This document shows, piece by piece, positions 45,711-58,495 of a stretch of 64,000 nucleotides of DNA. Within the stretch, counting starts at the first letter, position 1, and each line of letters starts with the position of its first letter. Source of the stretch: Melitaea cinxia (Eukaryota > Arthropoda > Insecta > Lepidoptera > Nymphalidae); contig NC_059398.1 of assembly GCF_905220565.1 (NCBI RefSeq), forward strand, positions 11,367,210 to 11,431,209, read 5' to 3'. The notes below the pieces were generated by a model, which was not told where the DNA came from, did no database searches, and saw nothing but the letters and a program-made list of their open reading frames with translations. The translations under genes were made by a program, and so were the position numbers.

Positions 45711-46785
45711 TATGATAATAAATTTATATTAATGTATATAAAATTATAAATTGTCCAATGCAAAAATTTGCATAGTTAGGATGTCTATATTTTTTTTTTT
45801 TGTAATAGCTTGTTACATTTAAATGTATTGTAAATACTCGTAGATGTCCTATCACAGCGCCTTACAATTAGATTCCAGAAATATTTACGAGTGAGTGAAC
45901 AAATGTGGAAAAAAAACTAGGCATTTTGCATAATACGATAATAAACACGGTGTCGAGTGAATACAAATAATATTATGATAAAATGAAAGAAATGAACATG
46001 CATTACAATGAGAATGCATTGGAGATTACTCCTTAAATAAATGTAATATCTCGGCATACGGTTTTGTATGTATTCTTGTCTCTTGGTGATCTCAACTGTG
46101 ACATAATTCGATTCAACCTCATTGTCCTTATAATAGAGTATTGTCACTGGAAATAACAAGAAAGCATTATTTATTAATGCTTACGTGCTCTTATTTTATA
46201 TTTAATATTTCATTTATGAGCGAAAAAATTGTCTTCAGAAAGACTTATCGACGCGCGCATTGGTAGCAATTCTTTGACCTACATTTTTAAAAGTTGTAAG
46301 GTAATTTACTGCCTGCGGTTGTAACACTAATTGCGCTCATATACACGTTGACCACCAGCAAATGACTGAAATAAATATAGCCATAATGTAAATTTTGCAT
46401 ATAGTGAGTGGTTAGTGGTGTCATTCCCGATTATTTTTATTATTACAATCAGTGCATTTAATCATAACGTTTAATCTTTGTGTGCTTACATAATTTACAA
46501 TGCTCTATTATTCAAAGCGTGTAAATACATTCATTTGTGCTTATTTTTAAATACTAGTGGTCGTCCAGTGCACCACAATTAATTTAAATTATTAGTTTGA
46601 ACATTATTAAGATTCTGTTGTCAAAGACTATGTTTCTATAATAATAAACAAAAAAGTATAGGTATATGCGTGTATGTCAAATACATCGTAGTGTGTGTAA
46701 TGATTTTTTTTTAATTCATTTAACGTATTTTTACGAATAATTTAAAAAAATAAATAAATAGTAATCTGCACACCTTCTCTGTATA
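45711..46785. other. Nothing recognised
   Basis: AT-rich sequence without a supported feature. Confidence 0.4.
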
Positions 46786-47639
46786 AACTAAAAGTGTGCG
46801 AAATTTTGTACTCCTACGTCAGCGCAATTTTCGTAAAAAGGAGTACGAACTTTTTGCTTCACGTATTAATAATAGGTCTATAAAATTGCCGATTTTGATG
46901 AAAAAAGTTAACGCTCTTTTTTTTCTATATTTTTTATTTTTATTATTAAAAGTAATTACCCATGGAATCAATGCGTTTTTGCCAACGTAATGGTAACTTA
47001 TTGATGCCTTTCTTGAAAAGCTCTGCTGGACGGAGTCAACAAACTCTTCAAAGGCATTTTGTCCTGCATCTCGGGTAATGAATTTTTTCCCGCCAAAAAG
47101 TTACTAAATTCTGGAAAAAGTGGAAGTCTGTACAGGCAAGATCTGGTAAGTACGGTGGATGACGGAGAACTTCCAACCCCAGCTCTTGTAACTTGGAGCA
47201 GAATGAGGTCGCGCGTTGGCGTGCAGGAGCAGCGGAGCCGAGCGATTGACCAAAGCTGGTTGGAGACGTGCGAGCTTCCCCGTTACTGTGTTTAGTTCTT
47301 CACAGTACACATCTGCAATACTGCTCATGCCATTTGGTAAGAAGCTGTGATGAATTACACCGGCGCTAGACCACGAAACAGTTACCATCACTTTCTTAGG
47401 GGTCATACTGAACCAGGATCTAACCAACTAGCTGAGCGCTTGCGATTCTCGAATAGAATCCATTTTTCGTCACAAGTAACAATGCAATTCAATATGCCTT
47501 CGTTTATGTGTCTGTTGAGCAGTGCAAGGCAAGTCTCGACGCGTATTTCACGCTGGCGTTCATTCAATTCGTGAGGTACCCATTTATCGAGCTTCTTTAC
47601 CTTGCCAATTTGACGCAAATGGACCACCATTGACAACAA
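46786..47639 (-). pseudogene. mariner transposase, inactive and interrupted by RTE
   Basis: Minus-strand blocks from right to left: IGKVKKLDKWVPHELNERQR, CLALLNRHINEGIL, IVTCDEKWILFENRKRSA (first catalytic Asp), WLDPG then a break, KKVMVTVSWSSAGVIHHSFL, KLARLQPALVNRSAPLLL and HANARPH. The last block normally reads HDNARPH; here GCC (Ala) replaces the second catalytic Asp, so the enzyme is dead. A frame break follows, and a C-terminal KKRIDSMGNYF-like end is near 46960. The N-terminal part is missing where the RTE leader begins at 47640. The 3' end of the element lies near 46786. Confidence 0.88.
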
Positions 47640-48482
47640 TGACTGTGTGGCTACGGCACTATAGAATTTAGCCATCCCCTTTCATCCTGTGGGTGTCGTA
47701 AAAGGCGACTAAGGGATAGCAAAGTTCCAGTACCATCATGGAACTAGCGCAGCTGGCCGATGGCGGGATAGCCATCCTACAGCTGGCTTTTTAAATGCAC
47801 AGACCGAGGACGGGCAGCAGCGTCTTCGGTGGCACAAAGTCAGCTCTGTGGACACAAACCCGCCTGCCCAGCGTGGTGACTATGGGCAAAAACCCCCATG
47901 AGTTCATGCCTAAAGTTTCGGCCTTTAGTTCCTGGCAGCTCCACTATTCCCGGCTACGGCAGTGGCCGCGGTAGCGGTGGGGTAGATGGTGCTAAAAATC
48001 ACCGGGGTACGGGAGGCTGCCATACAAAACTATACCTGGCTACGTATAATGGACGCACGCTACGATTGGACCATCACCTTACCGAACCTGAAGTTGAACT
48101 TAGTCACATTAAGTGGAGCATAATGGGGTTGTCTGAAGTCCGAAGAGAGGGTGAGGACACGATGATCCTGGACTCCGGGCAGTTGTTCTACTTCCGTGAA
48201 GGTGATGGGTTTTCCCAAGGTAGCGTCGGTTTTCTGGTCCACAAGACTCTCACTAGCAACGTTGTGGAAGTCAGCAGTGTGTCAACCCGGGTAGCGTACC
48301 TTGTACTTAAACTCACTGACAGGTACTCCCTGAAAGTGATACAAGTATATGCGCCGACCTCAGCACACTCTGACGATAAAGTCGAAGCCTTGTATGAAGA
48401 TATTACAAGGGCCATACATGGCACTACTTCGGCCTTCTACAGCGTTGTTATGTATGGTGTCAGTCCATATGATGAAGTTTAA
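47640..48482 (+). mobile_element. RTE LINE, 5' leader plus endonuclease, 3'-deleted
   Basis: It begins GACTGTGTGGCTACGG, the leader shared by all the short copies, and passes through CCGAGGACG/CGTCTTCGG into an endonuclease reading frame. The short derivatives leave this sequence just after CATGAGTTCA (about 47907). No reverse transcriptase follows; the recognisable element stops near 48455. It sits inside the mariner relic and has no visible downstream target duplication. Confidence 0.8.
47898..48482 (+). pseudogene. RTE endonuclease (APE-type) N-terminal part
   Basis: An uninterrupted frame of about 194 codons. After a Gly/Ser-rich start it reads LYLATYNGRTLRLDHHL (metal-binding Asn of APE motif I), WSIMGLSEVRREGED (the catalytic Glu in SEVRR), GFLVHKTLTSN, VAYLVLKLTDRYSLKVIQVY and APTSAHSDDKVEALYEDI. 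After SAFYSVVM the expected GDFN motif is absent and the frame ends in unrelated sequence at 48482. The C-terminal catalytic half is therefore lost. Family: APE endonuclease of RTE-clade LINEs. Confidence 0.88.
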
Positions 48483-50940
48483 TTTCATTAAACAAGTGAA
48501 ATAGAATAGCGGGTTCAACTGTATTGTAAAAAAATGAACGATCTTATTATTATTTCGACTGTTTACATTTTTATAACATAACTGTAATAAGTTAACATTG
48601 CAACTACATTTAAAATTTAGTTAAATGAAAGGATAAAAAAGAAGATTAAACACGATGTTGGGGTACCTACATATCATTGGTTCTAATATGTAGGTATGTG
48701 CGAAACTTTTATTCCGATGTTAATAAAAGATACGTGTAAAGCAAGATTAATTCTGAGCAAAACGTTGAATATTAAAATATATGTATGCAAGTAAAATAAA
48801 TAAAATAAGCTGAGTACACAGACACCAACTCTTTCACAATACTCGTATTTTTTTAGTTATTCTAAAGGGTATAAAATTGGCCCGAACTTTGAAAATTAAA
48901 CCTATTAATATTCGTAGACGTTTCCAATTAACTTTGCGATAAGGGCTTCGAGCCTTTTACCAGATCCTCAAGGAAATCTTTTTTAAGATAAAATAATTGT
49001 TTTTCGGAAGAAATAAAAATACAACAGAAAATGTTACTAGCAATTTGTTTGTAAATGTAGTAGATAATTTGAGTCTCTTTATTCCTTTACTACTTACTAA
49101 ACGTTATTCGAGGTTAAATTTTGAAACCCGTCAGCGTTTTTGTTTCGTCGTGAGAGATTTTATATCATATATTATTATGTATATTATATATTTTAAAATG
49201 ATATATGAATTATTAAAAGCGCATATTTCAGAGTTAGTCGTTTCCCCTAAATCTTTTCTCGTTGCTATAGGCAAATAGGCTAGACTGCAATATTCGTGGA
49301 AATTTCCACACAAAATTAGAACAAAGAAAGAAAAATTCATATGTTGAGAATTTTTATTTATTTTTAATAATATTAATGGTTCGACCCTTTACTTTTCAAC
49401 AGTTTATTTCCACCTTTTGTTCATTTAGATTTACGTATTTGATAGTAAATTTTCTGGAACTCTTGATGTTACTTAAATATGATCGAATTAATTTGTGTAG
49501 TTTTATCCTTACAAAATAATGCGTGTTTGGCTGTCGGTAAATTATTCGTCCTGTCTTTTGTATAGCAAAAATAATGTTTTTTTTTAAATTACATTATTGC
49601 TCTGATATACTATTTAATAATACATGAAAGAGTTTACTCTTACCGAAAGGTATAAAACTACATACATACATCTGAACTATCTTTGCTCCACAATAAAATT
49701 ATTTGTAAAATAATAATATTTTATAACATCGCCTTCGTTGTACCTACTGTATACGAATATTTCAACGATTCGTAAATGATAACAGAATTAATTCGTTATA
49801 TGCAATGTATATACCACTATGGATAGGAAATGGATTTGAGCTAAAATAACTTGAACAGAAAATTGTCGAGTTAATTAGCGTGGTTGCAAGATATGATTTA
49901 GGAATGTAGGTGGTAGGTACTGCTCTCCCAGTTCAAACAATACGTGCAGTGAATAGAAATGTGAAAATTATACTACTGTCACTTTATATTAGGTATGAAT
50001 TATTGAATTCAATTTACCTTTGTGGGCAAAAGAGAAATTTTCATTTATTTAAAAGTCTTATGTGTACTTGTATTTTATTCGAGCACTTCCTTTCCAATTG
50101 TTATTAAATTCCTTTGAAGTAAATATAGCATGATAAATGAAACCGTTGATAACTTTATTCTAGCAATATAAAAATATATTTTTTTTTTATTTTATCTATC
50201 ATTTACTTTTTTTAGGAGATATTCACTGTAAATTTGTTAAAAAATATTTAATTTATTTATTTATAAGTTTTTACGTTTACAACTCAATAATCCAAAAGGT
50301 TTATTTCAGTTTATTTCAAAAATGTAAATAGAAAATCTTTTAGTGTAACTTTGTTAAGAATAATTTAGTATTTAAATTATTTTCGCTTCATCTCGTCTGG
50401 TAGCTAAAATTGTATAATATTTTTGCTCATTGTCATATTTGAAACCTTAAACTGTTTTATTCAGAAAGGAGACTGAAAATTTTAAATAGCGTAATTATTT
50501 TACTAAAACTCTAAAGTTTGATTTGTGTTTACGTAGATTCTCAGTGGAATCACGGTTACTTAGATCTATGTGTACGAGTATATTGTATTTTGAATCTGAA
50601 TATTCCATTGATGAATCAAGTAATTTATTTGATTTTCTTTCTCGACTCTTTTAGTGTTACTTGTCAAAGCAAATTCATCTTTTATGTACATTCACGTGTT
50701 GAACAATGTATTGTTATAATTTGAAAACGTTTTGAAATGAACTCGCATTATATAAATTAATTTAAAACTATTCTCTACAAACTTGTGAACCCTCATTATA
50801 GCAGGAAACTCTAGGGGTGTTTTTCCGAGAGACACTTAATTTTTTGCTTGTTTACGTTTTTCATTATTTTACAAGAGTTCTTTAAGCGAACAGTAGATGT
50901 CATGTGAACTCATTGTTTTGTATGAAACACCGTTGTGATA
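48483..50940. other. Nothing recognised
   Basis: 2.4 kb of AT-rich DNA without supported genes or element ends. Confidence 0.4.
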
Positions 50941-51209
50941 TCTATTGTTGGAATTCTAGTTTTAATTAGAGTTTTTACGTAAAAAGAAATAATGTACTTA
51001 AATACAAAATTTAATTATTAACTAGGACTTATAATTAATTTGATACCTTTACAAATGTGATGGTATAAAATACAATCTATTGTTGGAATTCTAGTTTTAA
51101 TTAGAGTTTTTACGTAAAAAGAAATAATGTACTTAAATACAAAATTTAATTATTAACTAGGACTTATAATTAATTTGATACCTTTACAAATGTGATGGTA
51201 TAAAATACA
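50941..51209. repeat. Exact 135-bp tandem duplication
   Basis: TCTATTGTTGGAATTCTAGT starts at 50941 and again at 51076; I see no difference between the two 135-bp units. Recent duplication or an assembly artefact. Confidence 0.93.
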
Positions 51210-52573
51210 CTTTTCAAGTTTTTTGTTTAATATTTGTACGCCGAAAATAATTAAGGATATATTTTCTGTAAACTGAGTCCCAGTTTGCAAAAGGCGAAAT
51301 CAAACTTAAATCGTTAACTATGTAGCAGTAATTACTCAGAGTAGAGGTATGACGAGGTGCGCGGAACATTTTCCAATTAAAGTTTTCTCATGAAGTTTTC
51401 GGTACGCGAACGTGACAACGGGAATCGGGAATGATTTAAAATAAAAATATTGGCTAAGCTGCTATTTGCTTTATGAATATTATTTTATACATTTTTTGGC
51501 TTTAGGTTTATCATGAGATATCAAAAATATCTCTAGTTTTCATTCCATTTACTGAATTAAAAAATTACATTACAAATACATTATTTGATTCTATAGTACA
51601 CTCGAGTAATATATTGCACACTGCAAGCACACCAGCCTTAGATTCAGACACATATATTATCTACACTATTGCATTTTGTCTCTTTTGAGGCCGATGTGTT
51701 GATGTGATGATGTGAAAACAGAAACGTCCAACATTATGCATTTACCATTGTAAAGTCTTTAATGAAGGTATACACTTATGAGTGTCAATGAAAATGTAAT
51801 AATTAATTGCAAAATAAAGTATCTACTCGTAAAGCACACGATAATCAGGACCAATTTTATAAATTGGTGTGATTTCACATGATTAAATTAAAGTCATCAA
51901 GACATACTTTTAAAGCTTTTAATTAATCAGAGGAGTTCACTTTTAACTTACATACCATTAAAATACCATTTAAATAATAATTCCAATGTAAAAATGAATA
52001 TTATCACTTTTCATTAAATCTGTGCCTATGTCGAGTAAAGATTTGCATCTTTATAAGTATAAAGTAGTATTAAAAACAGCAAATTCGTATTCACACAGCA
52101 ATAGCGTATTCGTTTGTAATCACTAGATCTTTCTCTAACACAAAATCGCTTCCGAAAGCTTAATCTAGAACGCTTTTTGACCGTAATTTTGAAAACGTAG
52201 AGTGTATAATAGACATATTCACCTAAGCTACAATGCTAGTCAGCTAGAAATTAACTGAACAGAATCTGTCTGAACCGTCCCACTGCTTAGCAAAGACTTT
52301 CTCGCTATATGATAGAAGAGTTAGAGCATAATGCAACATGTTACTCCACTGTGGCTTTGTGGATAAATTATTTTTCATAAAAAAAAACATCGTTAGAAGT
52401 CTATGATAACAACCGAGATCGATGTTTTTACGAGCGAGCCATGATAGGAAAACAAATATTTGTTTAAATAAAAAACAGGAATCGAATCTGTGAACGTATA
52501 CGTCATAATGATTTTTCGCCTACTATACCAGAACGTTTTTTAAACACAAAAGGTTTCATAATAGGTAACATTT
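51210..52573. other. Nothing recognised
   Basis: AT-rich, non-coding. Confidence 0.4.
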
Positions 52574-52808
52574 ATATCGTAAAACAAAACGACATTTTAC
52601 ATTATAGTGCACCCAAAACCGACATTATACATAGAAAAAAAATATAGAAAAATATATCGTAATACAAAACGACATTTTACATTATTGTGCACCCAAAACC
52701 GACATTATACATAGAACAAAAATGTAGAAGAATATATCGTAATACAAAACAACATTTTACATTATTGCGCATCCAAAATCGACAATATAAAAAAATATAG
52801 AAGAACAC
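52574..52808. repeat. 80-bp minisatellite, about 2.9 units
   Basis: ATATCGTAAAACAAAACGAC-type units begin at 52574, 52654 and 52734 (period 80), each with a CATTTTACATTAT and a CCCAAAACCGACATTATAC-like block. The third unit is diverged and shortened. Confidence 0.9.
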
Positions 52809-54374
52809 AAATATATGTACAAGCTGTAAATTTCATCAAAAACTAAAACATTAATAATACCAGAACGTTGAGAGATTACAAACTTTTAGAAAAAAGTAAT
52901 AAAACGGTGGAAAATTCCGGTGGAACAGCAATATCGATTATGGCGCGACACGTTAGCGCGATATCATCTAAACTGTGCAGAATGTAGCCTTCATTGCTAT
53001 GACTATGTTAGGATGAGGGGGACGACGCGGAGGGACCCTAAAATTACATTTAGTCACGTTCTTACACGAAAATTGGATATCGACAATGATATGAGCACAG
53101 TGTTACAGAATATCCTAAGTAGTTTTTTTTTTTAAATAGATTTGTATTAATAAATAGAAGGTTTTAACTTATGTCTCTGTTTATGATCATTGCTCCGGTT
53201 TTAATAGTCATACCGTGACACTTTAAATCTACGATACTTTGGATAATGTAGCATTCTTATAGTAAAAGAGTTAATAAATCAGTTCAGGTTTATTAAAGGT
53301 ATCGTTGTAGTAAACTAATATTTGTAGCAAATAAATGAATCTTCTCTCTATAAATACATACAAAATATTTACAGCAATGTCGTTCTAATTTCAGATTTTA
53401 CGTTTAGCGTTCATGCGATCGTTAATTTATAATTTTTTTTAGCAAACAAGAATTGTTCGGTTTTTTAAGTTTATCTTTTAATTAACATTTTTGTATTTTT
53501 ATTTATTGCTCGTTTTAAATTAATTGATGTAAAATCAAAAAAGGTGTTTTTCTTATCAATAGTTTTTATGTTGATAAATGGCATCACTAAAGTAAAAGTT
53601 TTAGTTAACTACAGACATATTGACTGAAATATTTATAAACCGTTACTTACAATAACGAATTCAGACAAAGTCTACAATCCCTTTTCCGGTACACTCAACA
53701 CGGAAACAAATCTTTGTTAATTTATCTTGTCGAGGCAGTGTCGAAAACACTCCCCAATAGCAATAGAATCCTGTCATCCTCTCAAACAAGCTCTGCGAAT
53801 AGATCGGCTAAATGCGTACACAGTTGGAGCCTTCCATTTGCATAATAGATATAGACAACGATCTTCGTACAAAACCTGCTGCAAACAATTTATTGATTGC
53901 ATTTCCCGGTCACACGACGAATGAATATATGAAGCTATTTAACATTTACCATAAATATACCGGTTGAACTGAAACTTTTTCATATCAGATGAAATGTACT
54001 CAAAAGCACGAAAACCATTGTGTACACTTTGTGGAGTCACGCAATTGATGTACCGATTTGAAACCAACCTACTTTTCGAATATCCGTTAACACAAAGCAA
54101 AGGCGTGGTTTATGTTTATTTTAACGTTGCAATGTTTTGAGACGTCCGTTGTCTTTCTTGTTTTTTTTTTTGTTTTGACGTGTGTAGAGTAAACTTAACA
54201 TTTCACAACATTATATCCAAACATTAAACGCTTCAAAGTTTATGGTTATCTTTCAAAATTATGAAATTTGATGTCGGAGCTTGTTTTACACTACATTTTC
54301 CATTTTCGTCAGCAAAGGATCGTTTTTAATTTCAAGATAACGATAATCGTATCCTTACCTTGAATTATATAGAG
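52809..54374. other. Non-coding; weak open frames at 52920-53135 and 53727-53924
   Basis: Two frames of 71 and 65 codons with mixed, plausible composition (His/Cys/Arg containing) occur here, but no domain, splice context or homology is recognisable; likely chance. Confidence 0.3.
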
Positions 54375-54435
54375 CCGGAATCAATATACACTTACTACAC
54401 ACTATTTTCATGTAACAAATCGGTATTGATTCCGG
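54375..54435. repeat. 61-bp element with perfect 12-bp inverted ends
   Basis: CCGGAATCAATA at 54375 is matched by TATTGATTCCGG ending at 54435. It is a small hairpin or foldback of unknown nature. Confidence 0.7.
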
Positions 54436-55104
54436 GGACCAAAAAGTGAAGTAGGAAATACAAACTTATATTAATCACAAACAGCTTTTATTCTGAAGTA
54501 ACTAAAATACAAACCAAGAGTTTTAACTTTGTTCTTCTAAATTTAATTACAGAAAAGATAGAACTTTGTATAAAGCAACTAATAATAATCAAACTTTTTA
54601 CTTGAAAGTAAATTGAAACTTAACGCAATAAGATATGTATAGGGCGGGAAAGGTGTTTCGTGCGTCAGAGCAAAACATATCTATGATCAACATGTAATTA
54701 CGTCTAATAAGTATCCTTAAATCTGTCAAACGTATCTACGACGAATGTATTAATTTCTTTAATTACTTATTGATCTATCGCCACCGATATTCCGATATCG
54801 TGTCACGTCGTGAAAAAATAATAATTGTAATTTTAATAATCCACGATCTTAGTGAATCTGTGTTGTAGACGATTTGTTATTAAATGAACAAACGCTATTA
54901 AATATAGTCCGGTTGACATTTATGTTTATTGACGTAATCATATAAATTGTCCGTGTCATTTATGTATTTTCTAATCATAAAGGTTATAATTTAGTTTAGT
55001 ACTTTCAAAATTTATGTTCATCATATTTTGTAGAACGTATGTAAGGACTTATATGCGTGCATGTATATACATATAATGTTTGTATATGTGTGTTTAATAT
55101 ACAC
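54436..55104. other. Nothing recognised
   Basis: AT-rich sequence without a supported feature. Confidence 0.4.
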
Positions 55105-55106
55105 GT

Positions 55107-55194
<88 letters not shown>
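55105..55194. repeat. (CA)n(TA)n microsatellite
   Basis: About 12 CA followed by over 30 TA dinucleotides. The Ile/Tyr-repeat frames on both strands come only from this repeat. Confidence 0.95.
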
Positions 55195-55197
<3 letters not shown>

Positions 55198-56024
55198 CAA
55201 TATTCCTGTCTTTATCAGGTTGTCTGGAAGAAATTGATTTTTAGCAATAAGCGCCTGGTTGTACAATTTATGACCATAATTTTTTGTAATCTTAATTTTG
55301 TTCTTTGTTTAAATGTATAATAAGGTATATTATTATTAACTTATTCTGTTATTTTAGAAGTAAACCTTTAAAATTTTCACAATTTTTTTATTCTTAATAA
55401 GTAATTTTGTTGTATTAAGTGGTAATACCGTTTAAAAAAATACACCTATCTTTTGTTTCAGGTATTTAGTAGGAGCATTAAAACCGCCCCAACCTCAAAT
55501 TAAGGAAATGGAAAAGCCAATAAAAATTTATTTTCGCTTTTAGTACATTATAAGGAATCGTTTTAGGTTATAATATTACTCGTTTAACTCGTCTCGGAAA
55601 GATAATTTCAAATCATTCAGCCAACTTAAATAATTATTATTAGGTCTTTAATAATGAGGTTACTCTTTTACATTTATAAAACTTTCGTTCCATAGAATTA
55701 TTTTGGAAACACACCTTTTATTGTACACACAATATTTTTTGGAACTTTAAAAGTTTTCAACGTAAGAAAATTGATACCATAGCGTATATTTTTATTGTTT
55801 TACGTCGAAAGCTATAAAATGTAACATTTATTATTCATTTTTATGAACTTGCAAACCCTAACAACGTCATTAAAATTTGGTCTCAATAACCACGTCAACC
55901 TCTTTTTATTATAAAAATAATACTTTTACTTAGAATTTTTTCCTGTTATTTTGCCTAGTAAGTTTAAGGTTACCATATTAATGTAAATGTAAAAAAGATT
56001 CAGTTAGTCAAGTCAGTCAGTTAG
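55195..56024. other. Nothing recognised
   Basis: AT-rich; ends in a GTCA/GTTA-repeat stretch that is the tail of the RTE copy to the right. Confidence 0.4.
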
Positions 56025-57850
56025 TTCAGCCTATCGCTGTCCACTGCTGGGTATAGACCTCTCCATTGTTGCGCCAGATATCCCGGTTTTCCGCAATCTT
56101 TATCCAGCCTTCATCAGTAATCTTACGTAGATGGTCTACTCAGCGGGCCGGAGATATCCCACACTGCATTTGTCAACAAGCGATCTCTACTCCAGGAAAA
56201 GTCTACTCCAGTGGCTATCAGTCCTACGACACAGGTGACCAGCCCACTGCCACTTCAACTTGCTAATTCTGTGGGCTATGTCGGTTACCTTTATTCTCTC
56301 GCGGATAGTCTCACTTCTAATCCTTTTTTTGAGAGAGACCTCAACCACAACCCGTTCCATTGCACGTTGAGCGACTTTAAGCTTGTGGACTAGTCCCTTC
56401 ATCAGTGTCTACGTCTCGGCACCGTACGTCAAAACAGGCAGGATGCATTGCTCGAAGACACTTGTTTAAGCATTGCATAAAACTCGAAGTGGAGACTCAA
56501 TGAAGTCTGCCAAAAGCCGCCCAGCCCAACCAAATCCTCCTATTGGCTTTCTTTTCGGAGCTGTTTCGGCCTAGTTGAATGTTATGGCCGAGGTAGACAT
56601 AATACTGAACAACTTCGATAATGGTACCATCGACTGAAATCGATCACGATATGACTTAGTTATTAAACGTAACTTTCGTTTTGCTCTAATTCATAACCGA
56701 GACCGACTCGTCGGAAGGACTCATTTAGGATGCCCAGCAGGATAAATATTATAAATGGCCCAGTTTCTCCAATGTCTCCAAGATGACGATATCCTTAGCA
56801 ACGCGAAGGAAGATAGATGTATTTGCCTTTGATATTGATGCCTCGTCCCCCCCAATCCAAGGTCTAAAAAACATGCTCGTGTGCAGTGGTAAACCGTTTC
56901 GTTGTCTCATCGCTCCTCTTGGATATGGACATACATTTCCATCTTTTGTACAGTCGGTCAAATAGTATAGATATGGTCTAAGGTACTGTAGCCATTTCGA
57001 AACCCAGCTTGCTCCGATACGTAGAATTTGTCGTGTTTTGTGGTAAGACGATCTGTATCGACCCTCGAAAATAGCTTATAGACGTCGCTCAGAGGTGAGA
57101 TCGGTCTGTAATTCTTTAAAAGTGACTTGTCGCCTCTCTTGACGACGACATAACACAGCAATAACAGCTCTGGCTTACTGGTTATACTGGCGGTCGCGGG
57201 TTCGATCCCCGCTCACGACAAACATTTGTATTGGCCACATAGATGTTTATCGTGGTCTGGGCGTACGTGCTTGTGTATTGATACCCGACACAGGAAATAA
57301 TCCTAGTGGGGCCATTGAATGTGAAGCATTGATTTTTTTTGTTTGCACACCGCAACAGCACCACCAAACTCCTGGACCACGCCTCTGGCGTGGTACCCAG
57401 TGGAAGAGGGCATTAAAGAGTCTCGCCAAGGACAGGTCGCCTTGCGGCCTTACGGAACTTGGTTGTAACTCCGTCATCCACCCATTTTGGACTGCTTCAT
57501 TGACTTCAGTGGCGGAAAGTGACCGTGACCCAGTGTACGCATCGTCTTTACCACGTTGTCAGTCATCTCGTCCACATTGCTAGTGATTTCCAGCGAATCA
57601 AATCAATTTTAGAGTACCAGTTGAAACTACTCGGAGTCAATAGTATTTGGACAAGTGTAGGCTGGAGAGTATAATTATTCAAGCGGGCCTGCTCTTTTTG
57701 GAAGCATATATTCAGATTGCCCAGTAATAGCCAGTGGTCGCTGTCGATGTTAAGCTGATTACCTGTACCACTTTCAGGGAGTACCTGTTAGTGATTTAAG
57801 TACAAGGAACACTGCCTTAGCCGGCACACTGCTGCAAGAATTGTACAACG
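56025..57850 (-). pseudogene. Decayed RTE LINE (endonuclease-RT-3' end), split by a SINE
   Basis: Minus-strand remnants in order: VFLVLKSLTG and NIDSDHWLLLGNLNICF (endonuclease/linker, about 57830-57660), KRGDKSLLKNYRPISPLSDV and YKLFSRVDTDRL then EQAGFRNGYSTLDHI (RT motifs, 57130-56960), LRVAKDIVILETLEKL (position of the LRFADDIV box; the first catalytic Asp is Lys), then AQRAMERVVVEVSLKKRIRS, VTDIAHRISKLKWQWAGHLC (56400-56200). The 3' end is GAGGTCTATACCCAGCAGTG, GACAGCGATAGGCTGAAC. Many stops and shifts; inactive. The 3' end is the parent type of the short elements' tails. Confidence 0.88.
57160..57345 (+). mobile_element. tRNA-headed SINE nested in the RTE relic
   Basis: TCTGGCTTACTGG (box A-like) and GCGGGTTCGATCCCCGCTCA (box B) start a plus-strand SINE with body ACAAACATTTGTATTGGCC and a different 3' part ending in a T8 run at about 57340. 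RTE coding blocks resume on either side, so the SINE inserted later. Head spacing is short, implying an internal deletion. Confidence 0.75.
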
Positions 57851-58495
57851 TTCAAAAACGATTGTTATTTCAATATTACAATTATTAAACTACTTAGAAA
57901 TACCTAAAATGTTGTATACAATGTATACTATAATGAAAACAATATCTTAACGTGAAAGAAAGCCCTTAGCGTGAATTAAAACGCAACTCTTATGAGAGAA
58001 GATAAGAATAATTTACTGGTCCTGCCGAAGAATGTTATCAGATACGTTGGCTATCTCATAAACATCATAGGCTAGTTCTTGCTGTGCTTAAAATAGAGAT
58101 CAAAATGCAAGGGCAACTAAGCTTTTACCTTTGGACCGCCATACTTGGGTCTGTTTTCCCGTACGTCTTAACAAAGTAACTCAATGTATCAAGTTGTCAG
58201 CTCGACATTGCTTAAGACGCAAGATGTTACCCAAAACGTTTTTTTGTCACGTAACACGATGCTACGAGTATTATTATTTCGCTCAAATGAAATTTGTGCG
58301 TCAAATCTAAACACGTATGAAACTAAAACAATTGGGACTATTATAAATAATTTTAATGAAGTTTTTGCACTATTTAATCTCTAATGGTTGTCGTCGTTAA
58401 AAAAAGAATTTCAAGAATTTTTAGTTACTAAATAAAATTTAACAAGGATTAATAAAAATAATTAGCTTCTATTTTAAAAAAAAACAAGTCAGATC
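57851..58495. other. Nothing recognised
   Basis: AT-rich sequence without a supported feature. Confidence 0.4.

Noticed and set aside
47640..47907. Confirmed HDV-type ribozyme at the RTE 5' end
   Set aside because: Strong stems exist but the nested double-pseudoknot arrangement could not be drawn, so only a structured leader is claimed.
52574..52808. CRISPR-like regularly spaced repeats
   Set aside because: The units are contiguous 80-bp tandem repeats with no unique spacers, in a eukaryotic genome.
55021..55320. Ile/Tyr-repeat frames on both strands
   Set aside because: Products of the (CA)n(TA)n microsatellite.
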